A DNA stretch of 64,000 bases from Pseudomonas shahriarae (GCF_014268455.2 NZ_CP077085.1:248001-312000); one strand, 5' to 3'; shown: positions 36,775 to 46,307, numbered from the stretch's first letter. Notes: generated by a model from the sequence alone, not told the origin. Numbers and translations: made by a program.

Positions 36775-37256
36775 CAAGCCCCCTGGCAGCCCGAGCAGAT
36801 GCCAACCACTTCGACGGTCTGCCCTTCGACTCGGAAGCCGACATCGCCGGCACTCTTGATAATCGCGTCGCTGATGCTTTTTTGTTCAAGCTCGATGGCG
36901 GCGTGGCATTCGCGGCAGATCAGGAACTGGCCCTGATGCGCGTGTTCCGGGTGGTTGCAGCCGACAAACGCGTTCAACGAGGCGATGCGGTGCACCAGGC
37001 CATTTTCCAGCAGGAAGTCCAGCGCACGGTACACCGTGGGCGGCGCGGCGCGGCGACCGTCCTGCTCGCTGAGCACGCCGAGAATGTCGTAGGCACCCAG
37101 TGGCTTGTGGCTCTGCCACACCAGTTCCAGCACCCGCCGACGCAGGGCGGTCAGGCGCAGGCCTTGGCGTGCGCACAGGGCATCGGCCTCCGACAGTGCG
37201 TTGTGCACGCAGTGAGAGTGGTCGTGGGGACGGCTGGCAAGCGGTGTTTTAGGCAT
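36774..37256 (-). CDS. zur: Zinc uptake regulator (Fur family)
   Basis: This 160-residue Fur-fold repressor has an N-terminal winged helix ([27 protein letters not shown]). The metal site includes [12 protein letters not shown], and the structural zinc cysteines are in CRECHA and CSGCQG. With zinc bound it represses znu genes. It heads the zur-znuC-znuB operon and is divergent from znuA across 67 bases, so one operator can serve both directions. Confidence 0.95.
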   Translation of the reverse strand: MPKTPLASRPHDHSHCVHNALSEADALCARQGLRLTALRRRVLELVWQSHKPLGAYDILGVLSEQDGRRAAPPTVYRALDFLLENGLVHRIASLNAFVGCNHPEHAHQGQFLICRECHAAIELEQKSISDAIIKSAGDVGFRVEGQTVEVVGICSGCQGA

Positions 37257-37283
37257 GAGCGGCGACAGATATTTGTGAGAGAC

Positions 37284-37296
37284 GTTATTATGTTAC
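37284..37296. promoter_or_regulatory. Candidate Zur operator
   Basis: GTTATTATGTTAC lies in the short divergent zur/znuA gap and resembles the AT-rich core of Zur boxes (GTTATANTATAAC). The symmetry is imperfect. Confidence 0.5.
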
Positions 37297-37323
37297 CCGT
37301 TCCTGCTGACTTGAGTGCTTATC

Positions 37324-38244
37324 GTGTCCCGACTTTTTGCCGTTTTTGTCGTATTTGTCACCAGTTTATTGATTGCCGGGGCTGCCCAGGCCGAGGTTCG
37401 GGTGCTCACCAGCATCAAACCCTTACAGCTGATTGCCGCCGCTGTGCAGGACGGCGTGGCGGTTCCAGAGGTGTTGCTGCCTCCGGGAGCCTCGCCGCAT
37501 AACTACGCATTGCGCCCATCCGACGTACGGCGTGTGCAGTCGGTGGATCTGCTGTATTGGATCGGTCCGGACATGGAAGGCTTCCTGCCACGGGTCCTCA
37601 AGGGTCGCAACTTGCCCACAGTGGCCGTGCAGGAACTGCCGGGCCTGAAGCTGCGGCATTTCGCCGAAGATCATCACTCCCATGGCGAAGAAGCCGACGA
37701 TCATGATCACGACCATCGCCCCGGCAGCCTGGATGCCCACTTGTGGTTGTCGCCGGTGAATGCGCGGGTGATTGCGGCCAGGATGGCGGCGGACTTGAGC
37801 GCGGCTGACCCCGCCAACGCAGAGCGCTACCAGAGCAACCTGCAAGCGTTCAACGGGCGCCTGGATGCCTTGGACCTGCGTTTGAAAGCGCGCCTGACGG
37901 GGATCGCCGGCAAGCCTTACTTCGTCTTCCACGAAGCCTTCGATTACTTTGAAGATGCCTACGGCCTCAAGCACACCGGCGTGTTCAGCGTGGCCGCCGA
38001 GGTACAACCCGGTGCCCAGCATGTGGCGGCGATGCGCACGCGCCTGCAGGAAGTGGGCAAGACCTGCGTGTTCAGCGAGCCACCCTTGCGCCCCCGCCTG
38101 GCCGAGACCCTGGTGGCTGGCCTGCCGGTGAAACTGGCGGAACTGGATGCCCTGGGCGGCTACACCCCGGCCACGGGCCAGGGGTATGAGCAGTTGCTGG
38201 AGAAACTGGGTAACGATTTGGCAGGGTGCCTGGAGTCGTTGTAA
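37324..38244 (+). CDS. znuA: Zinc-binding periplasmic protein
   Basis: This 306-residue cluster A-I metal binding protein has signal peptide to about residue 23. Zinc ligands are His59 (PGASPHNY), His139 (LDAHLWLSP), a histidine in FHEAFDYF, and an acidic residue near the end. The mobile His/Asp-rich loop HHSHGEEADDHDHDH (117-131) marks a zinc rather than manganese protein. Start: GTG at 37324; a GTG nine bases earlier is possible. It is divergent from zur-znuCB. Confidence 0.94.
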   Translation: MSRLFAVFVVFVTSLLIAGAAQAEVRVLTSIKPLQLIAAAVQDGVAVPEVLLPPGASPHNYALRPSDVRRVQSVDLLYWIGPDMEGFLPRVLKGRNLPTVAVQELPGLKLRHFAEDHHSHGEEADDHDHDHRPGSLDAHLWLSPVNARVIAARMAADLSAADPANAERYQSNLQAFNGRLDALDLRLKARLTGIAGKPYFVFHEAFDYFEDAYGLKHTGVFSVAAEVQPGAQHVAAMRTRLQEVGKTCVFSEPPLRPRLAETLVAGLPVKLAELDALGGYTPATGQGYEQLLEKLGNDLAGCLESL

Positions 38245-38278
38245 CCGACGACATAGAACCCCTGTGGGAGCAGGCTTG

Positions 38279-38366
38279 TGTGGGAGCGGGCTTGCCCGCG
38301 ATAGCGGTGTATCAGGCGCTGATAGGCGACTGACACGCCCTCATCGCGGGCAAGCCCGCTCCCACA
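38279..38366. repeat. REPIN with perfect 24-base arms
   Basis: Arms 38279-38302 and 38343-38366 (TGTGGGAGCGGGCTTGCCCG and on) are perfectly complementary. A half-REP copy (TGTGGGAGCAGGCTTG) lies just before, at about 38263-38278. It sits between converging znuA and thrB. Confidence 0.92.
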
Positions 38367-38369
38367 GCG

Positions 38370-39323
38370 TCAGAGGGCGAACGGCAGTTGGAGAGTGGCC
38401 TGCTGGCGCTGCTCCAGTCGTTGCTGGAACTCCACTGGATCGTGAATCAGCACGTCCTGCCCGGCAAATGACTCGGCAGCAATCAGCCGTGACAGCCAAA
38501 ACCGCACACACGCCACGCGCAACATGGTCGGCCACAGCTCGGCTTCCTTGGCGCTGAACGGCCGCAGTGCCGCGTAGGCGCCCAGCAGTGCGCGGGCGCG
38601 ATGGCCGTCGATCACCCCGGCGGCGTCCGAGCACCAGTCATTCAGGGCAATTGCCACGTCGTACAGCATCGGCCCGGAGCACGCGTTGTAGAAGTCGATC
38701 AACCCGGTCAGGTGGGTGCCTTCGAACATCGCGTTGTCGCGAAACAGGTCGGCGTGGAGGTTGGCGCGGGGCAGCGTGAGGATCTGTTCCTTGTGTTGCT
38801 GGATTTCATCCAGTGCCGTTTGCAACAGCTGCTGCTGGTGGGCGTCGAGGTGCGAAATCAGCTGCGCGCCCTCCTCGAGCATCCAATCCAACCCACGATC
38901 GGTCTTGCGCTCCAGCACCTTGTCGCCCTGTGTGGCCAGGTGCAAGTGGCCAAGCAACTCGCCTACTTGCACGCAATGCTGGGCGTTGGCGTCCTGGATG
39001 TGCTTGCCCGCCAGGCGCGGTTGCAGCAGCGCCGGCTTGCCTGCCAATTCGCGCAGGGCCACGCCGTCGGTGGTGCGCAGGGCGTAAGGCACGGGCAGGT
39101 CGGCGTCGTGGAGTACGTCGAGCAGTTCGATGAAGAACGGCATTTCGTCCACGGGGCCGCGTTCAACCAGGGTCAGGACAAATTCGCCCTGTTCCAGGCT
39201 GATAAAGAAGTTGGTGTTTTCGCTACCAGCGGCAATCCCCTGGAAATCGAGCAGGCGGCCGAGCCCGTAAGGGGCGAGAAAGGTTTCCAGCTCGGGCCGA
39301 GCCAGGGGGGTGAACACAGACAT
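38370..39323 (-). CDS. thrB: Homoserine kinase (APH/ThrB2 type)
   Basis: This 317-residue protein-kinase-like homoserine kinase phosphorylates homoserine in threonine synthesis. The start MSVFTPLARPELETFLAPYGLG is typical. Kinase motifs are the catalytic ANLHADLFRDNAMF and the metal-binding GLIDFYNACSGP. It is of the aminoglycoside-phosphotransferase fold, not the GHMP fold of E. coli ThrB. Confidence 0.94.
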   Translation of the reverse strand: MSVFTPLARPELETFLAPYGLGRLLDFQGIAAGSENTNFFISLEQGEFVLTLVERGPVDEMPFFIELLDVLHDADLPVPYALRTTDGVALRELAGKPALLQPRLAGKHIQDANAQHCVQVGELLGHLHLATQGDKVLERKTDRGLDWMLEEGAQLISHLDAHQQQLLQTALDEIQQHKEQILTLPRANLHADLFRDNAMFEGTHLTGLIDFYNACSGPMLYDVAIALNDWCSDAAGVIDGHRARALLGAYAALRPFSAKEAELWPTMLRVACVRFWLSRLIAAESFAGQDVLIHDPVEFQQRLEQRQQATLQLPFAL

Positions 39324-39379
39324 GGTTAAAACTGCCAGTACGGGCGCCGCGGGCCGCAGCGCCGATTAAAATTAAGAAA

Positions 39380-39670
39380 TCATTTCCATTCGAAGATCTT
39401 CCATGACGGGATCAGCATATCCGGCTGGTCCGAGCGGATGAAGTTCGCATCGGTTCCGTCCGCGCGCACCAGAAAATACGGTTTGCCGCCCTTGGGCGTT
39501 ACCTTGATTGCGTACAGGAAGCCGTTTTGGCGGAATTCCTGGATGGTCTTGTCGCCTTCCGTGCGAATGGTGACTTCCGGATCGCCCGAAGGAGCATCGT
39601 CTGCCGCTATGGCAGCCATCGGAGCGAGTGCAATCAGGCCGGTCAACAGCAGGCGATTGAATGTGCGCAT
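39380..39670 (-). CDS. DUF2782 secreted protein
   Basis: This 96-residue protein has signal peptide ending near residue 22 (LIALAPMAAIAA) and a small mature beta domain (VTIRTEGDKTIQEFRQNGFLYAIKVTPK). It matches DUF2782, a gene commonly placed between polA and thrB. It has no cysteines in the mature part. Role unknown. Confidence 0.88.
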   Translation of the reverse strand: MRTFNRLLLTGLIALAPMAAIAADDAPSGDPEVTIRTEGDKTIQEFRQNGFLYAIKVTPKGGKPYFLVRADGTDANFIRSDQPDMLIPSWKIFEWK

Positions 39671-39744
39671 GATAACCTTGTCCCTTTGTTGTCAATGGTC
39701 CGGCTATTCTAGCGCCAGACCCGCCGAAAAGGTTGATCCTGCTC

Positions 39745-42540
39745 ATGAGCCAAGCCCCCCTCGTCCTGGTGGACGGTTCTTCATATCTGTACCGCGCCTT
39801 CCACGCGCTGCCGCCGCTGACTACGTCCAAAGGCCTGCCGACCGGTGCGGTCAAGGGCGTGTTGAACATGCTCAAAAGCCTGCGCAAGCAGTACCCGGAC
39901 AGTCCGTTCGCGGTAGTGTTCGACGCCAAGGGCGGGACATTTCGCGATGACATGTACGCCGAATACAAGGCCAACCGCCCGAGCATGCCCGATGACATGC
40001 GCGTGCAGATCGAGCCGCTGCACCAGAGCGTGATCGCCCTGGGCTTCCCGCTGCTGTGTGTCGAAGGTGTCGAGGCCGACGACGTGATCGGCACCCTGGC
40101 CCGCAGCAGTGCGGCTGCCGACCGCCCGGTGGTGATCTCCACGGGTGACAAGGACATGGCGCAGTTGGTCGATGGGCACATTACCTTGGTCAACACCATG
40201 ACCGGTAGCGCCATGGATGTGGACGGCGTAAAGGAGAAATTTGGTGTCGCTCCCGAGCAGATCATCGACTATCTGGCGTTGATGGGCGATTCCTCCGACA
40301 ACATCCCGGGTGTTCCCGGTATCGGTCCTAAGACCGCTTCGGGACTGCTGGTCGGTGTGAACGGCGGATTGAAAGAGCTCTACGAGCAGCTCGATATTGT
40401 CCCGAGCTTGCCGATCCGTGGGGCCAAGACCCTGCCGGCCAAGCTGGAAGAGCACAAAGAGATGGCGTTCCTGTCCTACCAGTTGGCGACCATCAAGGTC
40501 GATGTGCCCCTGGATGTTGGCCTGGAAGACTTGCACCTGATCGAGCCGGATCGCGAGAAGCTGCTTGAGCTGTACACCCTGCTGGAGTTCAAGAGCTGGA
40601 TCGATGAGATTCAGCGTGATGCCAAGCGGGTCGAGCTCAAGGCTGCCGCTGACGTTGCACCGGCTCAGGTTGCAGTTGCGGCCCAAGCGCCTGTGGCCCC
40701 GGTCGAAGCGCAGTACGAGACCATCCTCGACCAGGCCCGCTTTGACGTCTGGTTGAAAAAACTCAATGACGCGAAGTTGTTTGCCTTTGATACCGAAACC
40801 ACCGGTGTCGACGCCCAGCAGGCGCAACTGGTGGGGGTTTCATTTGCGGTGCAGGCCAATGAAGCGGCCTACATCCCGCTCACCCATTCCTACATCGGCG
40901 TGCCCGAGCAACTGGACCGCGATACGGTGTTGTTGGCTCTCAAGCCGCTGCTGGAAGACCCGAACAAGCTCAAGGTCGGTCAGCACGCCAAGTTCGACAT
41001 GAATATCCTGGCCAATTGCGCCATTGGCGGCGACCCGGCGCACGGCATCACCGTGCGCGGCATCGCCTTCGACACCATGCTCGAATCCTACGTGCTGAAC
41101 TCCACCGCGACCCGGCACGACATGGACAGCCTGGCGAAGAAGTACTTGGAGCATGACACCGTCAGCTTTCAGGACATCGCCGGCAAAGGCGCCAAACAGC
41201 TGACCTTCGACCAGATTGCCCTGGAGCAGGCCGGTCCCTACGCTGCTGAAGATGCCGATGTGACCCTGCGCCTGCACCTGGCCCTTTACGAACAACTCTG
41301 CGCCCTGCCGAGTCTGGCCAGTGTGCTGACGGATATCGAGATGCCATTGGTGCCGGTACTGGCGCGGATCGAGCGCCAGGGTGCCCTGGTAGATGCCGCG
41401 CTGCTCGGCGTGCAGAGCATCGAGCTGGGCAACAAGATGGTGGAACTGGAGCGTCAGGCGTATGAAATCGCCGGCGAGGAGTTCAACCTGGGTTCGCCCA
41501 AGCAATTGGGGGCAATCCTCTACGAAAAACTCGGGCTGCCGGTGTTGAAGAAGACTGGCAAGGGCCAGGCCTCTACCGCCGAGGAAGTGCTGGCCAAGCT
41601 GGCCGAAGATGACTATCCATTGCCTAAGGTGCTGATGCAGTACCGCAGCATGAGCAAACTCAAAAGCACCTACACCGACCGTTTGCCCGAGCAGATCAAC
41701 CCGCGCACGGGGCGGATCCACACCTCTTATCATCAGGCCGTGGCCGCTACCGGGCGTTTGTCGTCCAGTGATCCGAACCTGCAGAACATCCCGGTGCGCA
41801 CCGCCGAAGGCCGGCGGATCCGCCAGGCGTTCGTTGCGCCCAAGGGCTACAAGCTGCTGGCGGCGGACTACTCGCAGATCGAACTGCGGATCATGGCGCA
41901 CCTGTCCAAGGACGAGGGCTTGCTCAACGCCTTCCGCGACAACCTGGATGTACACACGGCCACGGCGGCCGAGGTGTTCAAGGTCGAGCTGGGTGAGGTC
42001 ACGTCCGACCAGCGCCGTAGCGCCAAGGCGATCAACTTCGGCCTGATCTACGGCATGGGCGCGCAGAAGCTGGGCAAGGATATTGGCGTCGATACCAAGA
42101 CGGCCAAGGCCTACATCGATGTGTACTTTGCCCGCTACCCAGGGGTGCGCGAGTACATGGAGCGCACCCGTGCCCAGGCATCCGACCAGGGCTATGTGGA
42201 AACCCTGTTCGGGCGCCGCCTGTATCTGCCGGATATCCACTCCAACAAGCCCCAGGAGCGCGCGGGCGCAGAGCGTACCGCGATCAACGCGCCGATGCAG
42301 GGCACTGCCGCCGATATCATCAAGAAAGCCATGGTCAAGGTCGACAACTGGCTGACGGAGTCGGGGTTGGACGCCAAGGTCATCCTGCAGGTACACGATG
42401 AATTGGTACTGGAGGTCCGCGAAGACCTGGTGGCTGAGGTCAGCGAGAAGATTCGCGAGCACATGAGCGGTGCGGCGAGCCTGGATGTGCCACTGCTGGT
42501 GGAAGTCGGGGTGGGCGATAACTGGGACCAGGCGCACTGA
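39745..42540 (+). CDS. polA: DNA polymerase I
   Basis: This 931-residue enzyme has all three domains. The 5'-3' nuclease (about 1-290) carries [24 protein letters not shown] and [15 protein letters not shown]. The 3'-5' exonuclease (about 325-520) keeps the catalytic acids in FAFDTETTG, so proofreading should be active. The polymerase carries the DYSQIELR motif A and the [10 protein letters not shown] motif C. It repairs gaps and removes Okazaki primers. The ATG at 39745 is used; a TTG four codons earlier is in frame. Confidence 0.98.
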   Translation: MSQAPLVLVDGSSYLYRAFHALPPLTTSKGLPTGAVKGVLNMLKSLRKQYPDSPFAVVFDAKGGTFRDDMYAEYKANRPSMPDDMRVQIEPLHQSVIALGFPLLCVEGVEADDVIGTLARSSAAADRPVVISTGDKDMAQLVDGHITLVNTMTGSAMDVDGVKEKFGVAPEQIIDYLALMGDSSDNIPGVPGIGPKTASGLLVGVNGGLKELYEQLDIVPSLPIRGAKTLPAKLEEHKEMAFLSYQLATIKVDVPLDVGLEDLHLIEPDREKLLELYTLLEFKSWIDEIQRDAKRVELKAAADVAPAQVAVAAQAPVAPVEAQYETILDQARFDVWLKKLNDAKLFAFDTETTGVDAQQAQLVGVSFAVQANEAAYIPLTHSYIGVPEQLDRDTVLLALKPLLEDPNKLKVGQHAKFDMNILANCAIGGDPAHGITVRGIAFDTMLESYVLNSTATRHDMDSLAKKYLEHDTVSFQDIAGKGAKQLTFDQIALEQAGPYAAEDADVTLRLHLALYEQLCALPSLASVLTDIEMPLVPVLARIERQGALVDAALLGVQSIELGNKMVELERQAYEIAGEEFNLGSPKQLGAILYEKLGLPVLKKTGKGQASTAEEVLAKLAEDDYPLPKVLMQYRSMSKLKSTYTDRLPEQINPRTGRIHTSYHQAVAATGRLSSSDPNLQNIPVRTAEGRRIRQAFVAPKGYKLLAADYSQIELRIMAHLSKDEGLLNAFRDNLDVHTATAAEVFKVELGEVTSDQRRSAKAINFGLIYGMGAQKLGKDIGVDTKTAKAYIDVYFARYPGVREYMERTRAQASDQGYVETLFGRRLYLPDIHSNKPQERAGAERTAINAPMQGTAADIIKKAMVKVDNWLTESGLDAKVILQVHDELVLEVREDLVAEVSEKIREHMSGAASLDVPLLVEVGVGDNWDQAH

Positions 42541-42546
42541 TCATCT

Positions 42547-42579
42547 GGCAGTGCTGCGGCATGACGTCGCAGCACTGCC
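42547..42579 (+). terminator. polA terminator hairpin
   Basis: GGCAGTGCTGCG (42547-42558) and its perfect complement (42568-42579) form a 12-base stem with a 9-base loop six bases after the polA stop. No clear T-run follows. Confidence 0.75.
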
Positions 42580-42630
42580 TATAGATCGGAAAGCTCCGAG
42601 AGTTATTTCCAATAGTTTTTCCGGGCGCCG

Positions 42631-42658
42631 GAACTTAACCCATGAAAAGTCACTCAGA
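42631..42658 (+). promoter_or_regulatory. AlgU (sigma-22) promoter of the ErsA-type sRNA
   Basis: GAACTT at 42631-42636, 17 bases, TCAGA at 42654-42658: the same boxes and spacer as the osmC promoter. ErsA in P. aeruginosa is known to depend on sigma-22. Confidence 0.85.
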
Positions 42659-42665
42659 GTTACTG

Positions 42666-42794
42666 AATGGGTGGTGAAGCCCTTCAATGCTCCTATGTTG
42701 TGTTAAGTGTTGGCAGATATCTGGACCCCGCCCTAGCGGTCCGGAACTTGGACCCCGAACTTCCCCTCCCCATACGAAGTCCGGGGTTTTTTTT
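42666..42794 (+). ncRNA. ersA: ErsA-type small regulatory RNA
   Basis: This is a transcript of about 128 bases in the polA-engB gap, the place of Spot 42 in enterics and ErsA in P. aeruginosa. Support: an AlgU promoter ending eight bases upstream, no coding potential, and a strong Rho-independent terminator with T8 (42787-42794). An unpaired C-rich stretch (TTCCCCTCCCCATA, 42761-42774) resembles the ErsA seed that pairs with mRNA leaders such as algC. The 5' end is estimated from the promoter. Confidence 0.85.
42752..42794 (+). terminator. Rho-independent terminator of the sRNA
   Basis: ACCCCGAACTTC (42752-42763) pairs with GAAGTCCGGGGT (42776-42787) with one A-C mismatch, followed by eight Ts. 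The C-rich loop is the likely pairing seed. Confidence 0.88.
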
Positions 42795-42807
42795 GCCTGC
42801 AGAAAAG

Positions 42808-43449
42808 TTACTCGGCGATTTCCGCGCCCTTGTCCGCCAGCTCCATCCAGCCTGCCAGCACGGTATAGGCGTCTTCCAGGCCCATGCGCTTGGGCGCCGA
42901 GAACAGCTGGATAGTGATCGCATCACCCCAACCCTTACGGATTTCGGCCTGCACTTTGAGCAAGGTGTTCTTGGCTGCGCCGTAGGTCAATTTGTCGGCC
43001 TTGGTCAGCAAAATATGCATTGGCATGCCACTGGCGACCGCCCAATCGAGCATCAACAGGTCGAAATCGGTCATTGGATGACGGATATCCATCATCAGGA
43101 TCAGCCCTTTCAGACTTTCGCGGCCACCCAGATAGGCTTCCAGGTGACGCTGCCAGTGCAGCTTCAATGGGATAGGTACTTTTGCGTAACCGTAGCCCGG
43201 CAGGTCGACCAGACGCCGATCATCGTCTAGCTTGAAGAAGTTGAGCAGCTGTGTGCGGCCCGGGGTTTTCGAGGTGCGAGCCAGGCTGGCATGGGTCAGG
43301 GTGTTGAGCGCGCTGGACTTACCGGCGTTGGAGCGCCCGGCGAAGGCCACTTCAAAGCCTTCGTCGTCGGGGCATTGGTCGACTTTGGCGGCGCTGAGCA
43401 TGAACGTGGACTGTTGGCACAGACCGAGGATGGGGTTCTTGAGTTGCAT
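42808..43449 (-). CDS. engB: Ribosome-biogenesis GTPase EngB/YihA
   Basis: This 213-residue small GTPase has G1 GRSNAGKSS (38-46), G2 TPGRTQ, G3 DLPGYGYA, G4 TKADKL and G5 SAPKR, as in the essential EngB family that assists 50S assembly. The start at 43449 gives the family N-terminus ([14 protein letters not shown]). The frame stays open further upstream without similarity. It converges with the sRNA gene; the stop is 14 bases from the T-run. Confidence 0.95.
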   Translation of the reverse strand: MQLKNPILGLCQQSTFMLSAAKVDQCPDDEGFEVAFAGRSNAGKSSALNTLTHASLARTSKTPGRTQLLNFFKLDDDRRLVDLPGYGYAKVPIPLKLHWQRHLEAYLGGRESLKGLILMMDIRHPMTDFDLLMLDWAVASGMPMHILLTKADKLTYGAAKNTLLKVQAEIRKGWGDAITIQLFSAPKRMGLEDAYTVLAGWMELADKGAEIAE

Positions 43450-43499
43450 GGGATTTCCGATGTGGGCGGTGCCGGGAATGGGTGCGGCAAGTAGTGTCG

Positions 43500-43528
43500 T
43501 TCCCGTTTCAGTGGCGCCAGTATATAAT
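43500..43528 (+). promoter_or_regulatory. Candidate sigma-70 promoter of the c5/c4 cytochrome genes
   Basis: TATAAT at 43523-43528 with a poor -35 (TTCCCG at 43500-43505, spacer 17) lies in the divergent gap before the cytochrome gene at 43642. The symmetric TATATAAT could also serve engB on the other strand. Confidence 0.4.
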
Positions 43529-43641
43529 GCCGCAGATTTTGTGTGTGCTTTGTCCCAGCGAAGGATGAAGTTCACGGGAGCGATAGACCTTTATTGCGCA
43601 TTAGAACGCAAAACGCTTCCAAACCCTGAAAAGGTCGACGT

Positions 43642-43932
43642 ATGACCCAGTGGCTGCTAGCTGTCGGTGTCCTGATACCACTTTACAGTGCGCAGGCTAC
43701 ACAGGATCCGGAAGCTGTGTACAACCGCGTTTGTGCGGCTTGTCATGCCGGGCAGTTGCCAATGGCCCCCAAGCGGGGTGACCAGGCAGCCTGGGCGCCG
43801 AGACTGGCGCAAGGCATGGATACGCTGGTGCAGCATGTGACCCAGGGTTTCAAGGCGATGCCGCCGCGTGGTTTGTGCATGGAATGCCGTGCCGAGGATT
43901 ACCAGGCCATCATTGTTTTGATGAGCGAGTAG
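43642..43932 (+). CDS. Cytochrome c5-type protein
   Basis: This 96-residue secreted monoheme cytochrome has a signal peptide to about residue 20, heme site C31-A-A-C34-H35 and axial Met in FKAMPPRG. A second cysteine pair (LCMEC) near residues 81-84 is typical of c5. It likely carries electrons to terminal oxidases. Its neighbour is cytochrome c4, 46 bases downstream. Confidence 0.92.
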   Translation: MTQWLLAVGVLIPLYSAQATQDPEAVYNRVCAACHAGQLPMAPKRGDQAAWAPRLAQGMDTLVQHVTQGFKAMPPRGLCMECRAEDYQAIIVLMSE

Positions 43933-43978
43933 ACCCGGTCCATAACTCTATAACCTTTAGCCGTAATTGGATTAGCTG

Positions 43979-44593
43979 ATGAACAAATTGATCGTGAGTC
44001 TGCTGTTGACCTTGGGCATCACTGGTGTTGCCCATGCTGCAGGTGACGCTACTGCTGGCCAGACAAAGGCCGCTGTATGTGGTGCCTGCCATGGAGCGGA
44101 TGGCAACAGTCCGTTACCCAACTTTCCAAAACTGGCGGGCCAGGGTGAGAAATACCTGACCAAGCAGATGCACGACATCAAGGACGGCAAGCGAACGGTA
44201 TTGGAAATGACCGGCATGCTGACCAATCTCAACGATCAGGACCTGTCGGATATCGCGGCGTATTTCGCCAGCCAGGCAGGCAGCGTGGGGGCGGCGGATC
44301 CAAAACTGGTCGAACGTGGTGAAAAGCTGTTCCGTGGCGGCGACCTCGACAAAGGCCTGCCGGCCTGTACCGGCTGCCACTCTCCGGATGGCTCGGGTAA
44401 CGCCGCAGCAGGCTTCCCGCACCTGGGTGGCCAGCACGCCCAGTACATTGCCAAGCAACTGACTGATTTCCGCAAGGAAGAAGCCGGCCGTGCCAACGAT
44501 GGCGATGCAATGACCATGCGTACGATTGCGCGCAAACTGAGTGACGAAGACATTGCAGCGGTAGCCAGCTACATCCAGGGCCTGCACAAGTAA
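43979..44593 (+). CDS. cc4: Diheme cytochrome c4
   Basis: This 204-residue periplasmic protein has two similar cytochrome domains: CGACH at 34-38 and CTGCH at 130-134, with axial Met residues in LEMTGMLTNL and DAMTMRTIA. Signal peptide covers about 1-20. Cytochrome c4 is a main electron donor to heme-copper oxidases in pseudomonads, so it is a likely partner of the aa3 oxidase in this window. A terminator follows at 44660. Confidence 0.95.
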   Translation: MNKLIVSLLLTLGITGVAHAAGDATAGQTKAAVCGACHGADGNSPLPNFPKLAGQGEKYLTKQMHDIKDGKRTVLEMTGMLTNLNDQDLSDIAAYFASQAGSVGAADPKLVERGEKLFRGGDLDKGLPACTGCHSPDGSGNAAAGFPHLGGQHAQYIAKQLTDFRKEEAGRANDGDAMTMRTIARKLSDEDIAAVASYIQGLHK

Positions 44594-44659
44594 GGTGCGC
44601 AAGACCGGGGGTACATCAGCGGTAACGTTAACGCTCGATTAATCCGTCGATGCAAGCAT

Positions 44660-44688
44660 AAAAAGGGTGGCTGAGGCCGCCCTTTTTT
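44660..44688 (+). terminator. Rho-independent terminator after cc4
   Basis: AAAAAGGGTGGC and GCCGCCCTTTTTT form a stem with one T-G position and a TGAG loop, ending in six Ts. Confidence 0.88.
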
Positions 44689-44711
44689 GTGGCCGCTACC
44701 GTTACACTAAC

Positions 44712-44739
44712 GAACTCATGCCCGTGTAGACCTGTCATA
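44712..44739 (+). promoter_or_regulatory. AlgU-type promoter of dsbA
   Basis: GAACTC at 44712-44717, 17 bases, TCATA at 44735-44739, about 44 bases before the ATG. DsbA is induced in AlgU-active mucoid P. aeruginosa. A small hairpin (44743-44763, AAGGTCGC / GCGACTTT) follows in the leader. Confidence 0.6.
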
Positions 44740-44782
44740 AAAAAGGTCGCGCGAGGCGACTTTATTTGTCCAGGAGTAAAGC

Positions 44783-45418
44783 ATGCGTAAATTGATCCTC
44801 AGCGCCGCTCTCGTCACTGCCAGCCTGTTCGGCATGACCGCCCAAGCCGCCGATGTGCCGCTTGAAGCGGGCAAGACTTATGTTGAATTGGCCAATCCGG
44901 TGCCGGTTTCCGTGCCGGGCAAGATCGAAGTCGTAGAGCTGTTCTGGTATGGCTGCCCGCATTGCTACTCTTTTGAGCCGACCATCAACCCTTGGGCCGA
45001 GAAGCTGCCTTCGGACGTGAACTTCAAGCGCCTCCCGGCCATGTTCGGCGGCCCTTGGGATGCCCACGGCCAGATGTTCCTGACCCTGGAAGCCATGGGT
45101 GTGGAGCATAAGGTCCACAACGCGGTGTTCGAGGCAATCCAGAAACAAGGCAAGCGCCTGACCAAGCCTGAGGAAATGGCTGACTTCCTCGCCACCCAGG
45201 GCGTGGACAAGGACAAGTTCCTGACCACCTTTAATTCCTTTGCCATCAAGGGCCAGATCAAACAGGCCAAGGATCTTGCGCAGAAGTACGGCGTGCAAGG
45301 CGTTCCAACCCTGATCGTCAACGGCAAGTACCGCTTTGACCTGGGCTCCACAGGTGGTCCTGAAGCGACCCTGAACGTTGCCGACCAGTTGATCGCCAAA
45401 GAGCGCGCAGCCAAGTAA
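44783..45418 (+). CDS. dsbA: Thiol:disulfide oxidoreductase DsbA
   Basis: This 211-residue periplasmic oxidase introduces disulfides into exported proteins. Signal peptide MRKLILSAALVTASLFGMTAQA; active site C58-P-H-C61 in FWYGCPHCYSFEPT; cis-Pro loop in YGVQGVPTLIVNGKY. Length and helical insert match DsbA. The leader holds an AlgU-type promoter and a small hairpin. The next gene starts 10 bases after its stop. Confidence 0.96.
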   Translation: MRKLILSAALVTASLFGMTAQAADVPLEAGKTYVELANPVPVSVPGKIEVVELFWYGCPHCYSFEPTINPWAEKLPSDVNFKRLPAMFGGPWDAHGQMFLTLEAMGVEHKVHNAVFEAIQKQGKRLTKPEEMADFLATQGVDKDKFLTTFNSFAIKGQIKQAKDLAQKYGVQGVPTLIVNGKYRFDLGSTGGPEATLNVADQLIAKERAAK

Positions 45419-45428
45419 GGGGCTCGCC

Positions 45429-46307
45429 ATGCGTCGCTGGGGTACTGAACGAGTGGTTGGCCTGCATGATCCGCAGGTCAACGAACACCACCTGACGTCC
45501 ACCGGCCTGCCGGCGGATAGCCGGCTGCGCTTACTGAGCTTCAATATCCAGGTAGGCATCAGTACCGAAAAGTACCGCCACTACCTGACCCGGGGCTGGC
45601 AGCATCTGCTGCCCCACAACGGTCGGGCCGGCAATCTGCAGAAGATTGGCGACCTGCTGGGCGATTTCGACCTGGTGGCCCTGCAGGAGGCCGACGGTGG
45701 CAGCCTGCGTTCAGGCTACGTCAATCAGGTCGAACACCTGGCCCAGCTCGGTGCTTTCCCCTACTGGTACCAACAACTCAATCGCAACCTCGGCCGACTG
45801 GGCCAGCACAGCAATGGCGTGCTCAGCCGGTTGAAGCCCTCGGTGATCGAAGACCATCCACTGCCGGGCCCGAAAGGGCGTGGGGCGATTCTGGTGCGCT
45901 TCGGCGAAGGGCCCGAGGCGCTGGTGGTGGTCATGATGCACCTGGCGCTGGGGGCACGTACCCGGACCCTGCAGTTGGCCTACATCCGTGAGCTGATTGG
46001 CGATTACAAACACCAGGTGCTAATGGGGGACATGAACACCCACGCCAGCGACCTGTTGCAGAATTCTCCGCTGCGCGACCTCGGGCTGCTGGCGCCGCAG
46101 GTCGAAGCCACGTTCCCCAGTTGGCGTCCGCAACGCTGTCTAGATCACATTCTGTTAAGCCCGACCCTGACGCTGGAACGCGTGCAGGTGCTGGCGCAGC
46201 CCATTTCCGATCACCTGCCGGTCGCGGTAGAGATTCGTCTGCCGGGTTCGCTCACGGCTGATGCATTACCCGCGTTGAGCCCCGGCCCTCGCGGACCCCT
46301 TGCATGA
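45429..46307 (+). CDS. Endonuclease/exonuclease/phosphatase-fold protein
   Basis: This 292-residue EEP-superfamily protein shows LRLLSFNIQVG (first strand with Asn), LVALQEADGG (metal Glu), HLALGARTRTLQL, VLMGDMNTH (catalytic Asp/Asn) and the C-terminal ISDHLPVAVEI (Asp-His). All catalytic positions are kept, so it is probably an active nuclease or phosphodiesterase. The substrate is unknown. It has no signal peptide. Its stop overlaps the dgcH start by four bases. Confidence 0.88.
   Translation: MRRWGTERVVGLHDPQVNEHHLTSTGLPADSRLRLLSFNIQVGISTEKYRHYLTRGWQHLLPHNGRAGNLQKIGDLLGDFDLVALQEADGGSLRSGYVNQVEHLAQLGAFPYWYQQLNRNLGRLGQHSNGVLSRLKPSVIEDHPLPGPKGRGAILVRFGEGPEALVVVMMHLALGARTRTLQLAYIRELIGDYKHQVLMGDMNTHASDLLQNSPLRDLGLLAPQVEATFPSWRPQRCLDHILLSPTLTLERVQVLAQPISDHLPVAVEIRLPGSLTADALPALSPGPRGPLA

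Noticed and set aside
40840..42537. A 565-codon minus-strand frame inside polA
   Set aside because: Shadow of polA; no start context, no recognisable domain and composition typical of reversed high-GC codons.
42744..42762. Two further GAACTT copies inside the sRNA
   Set aside because: No AlgU -10 follows at 16-17 bases; they are part of the transcript and its terminator stem.
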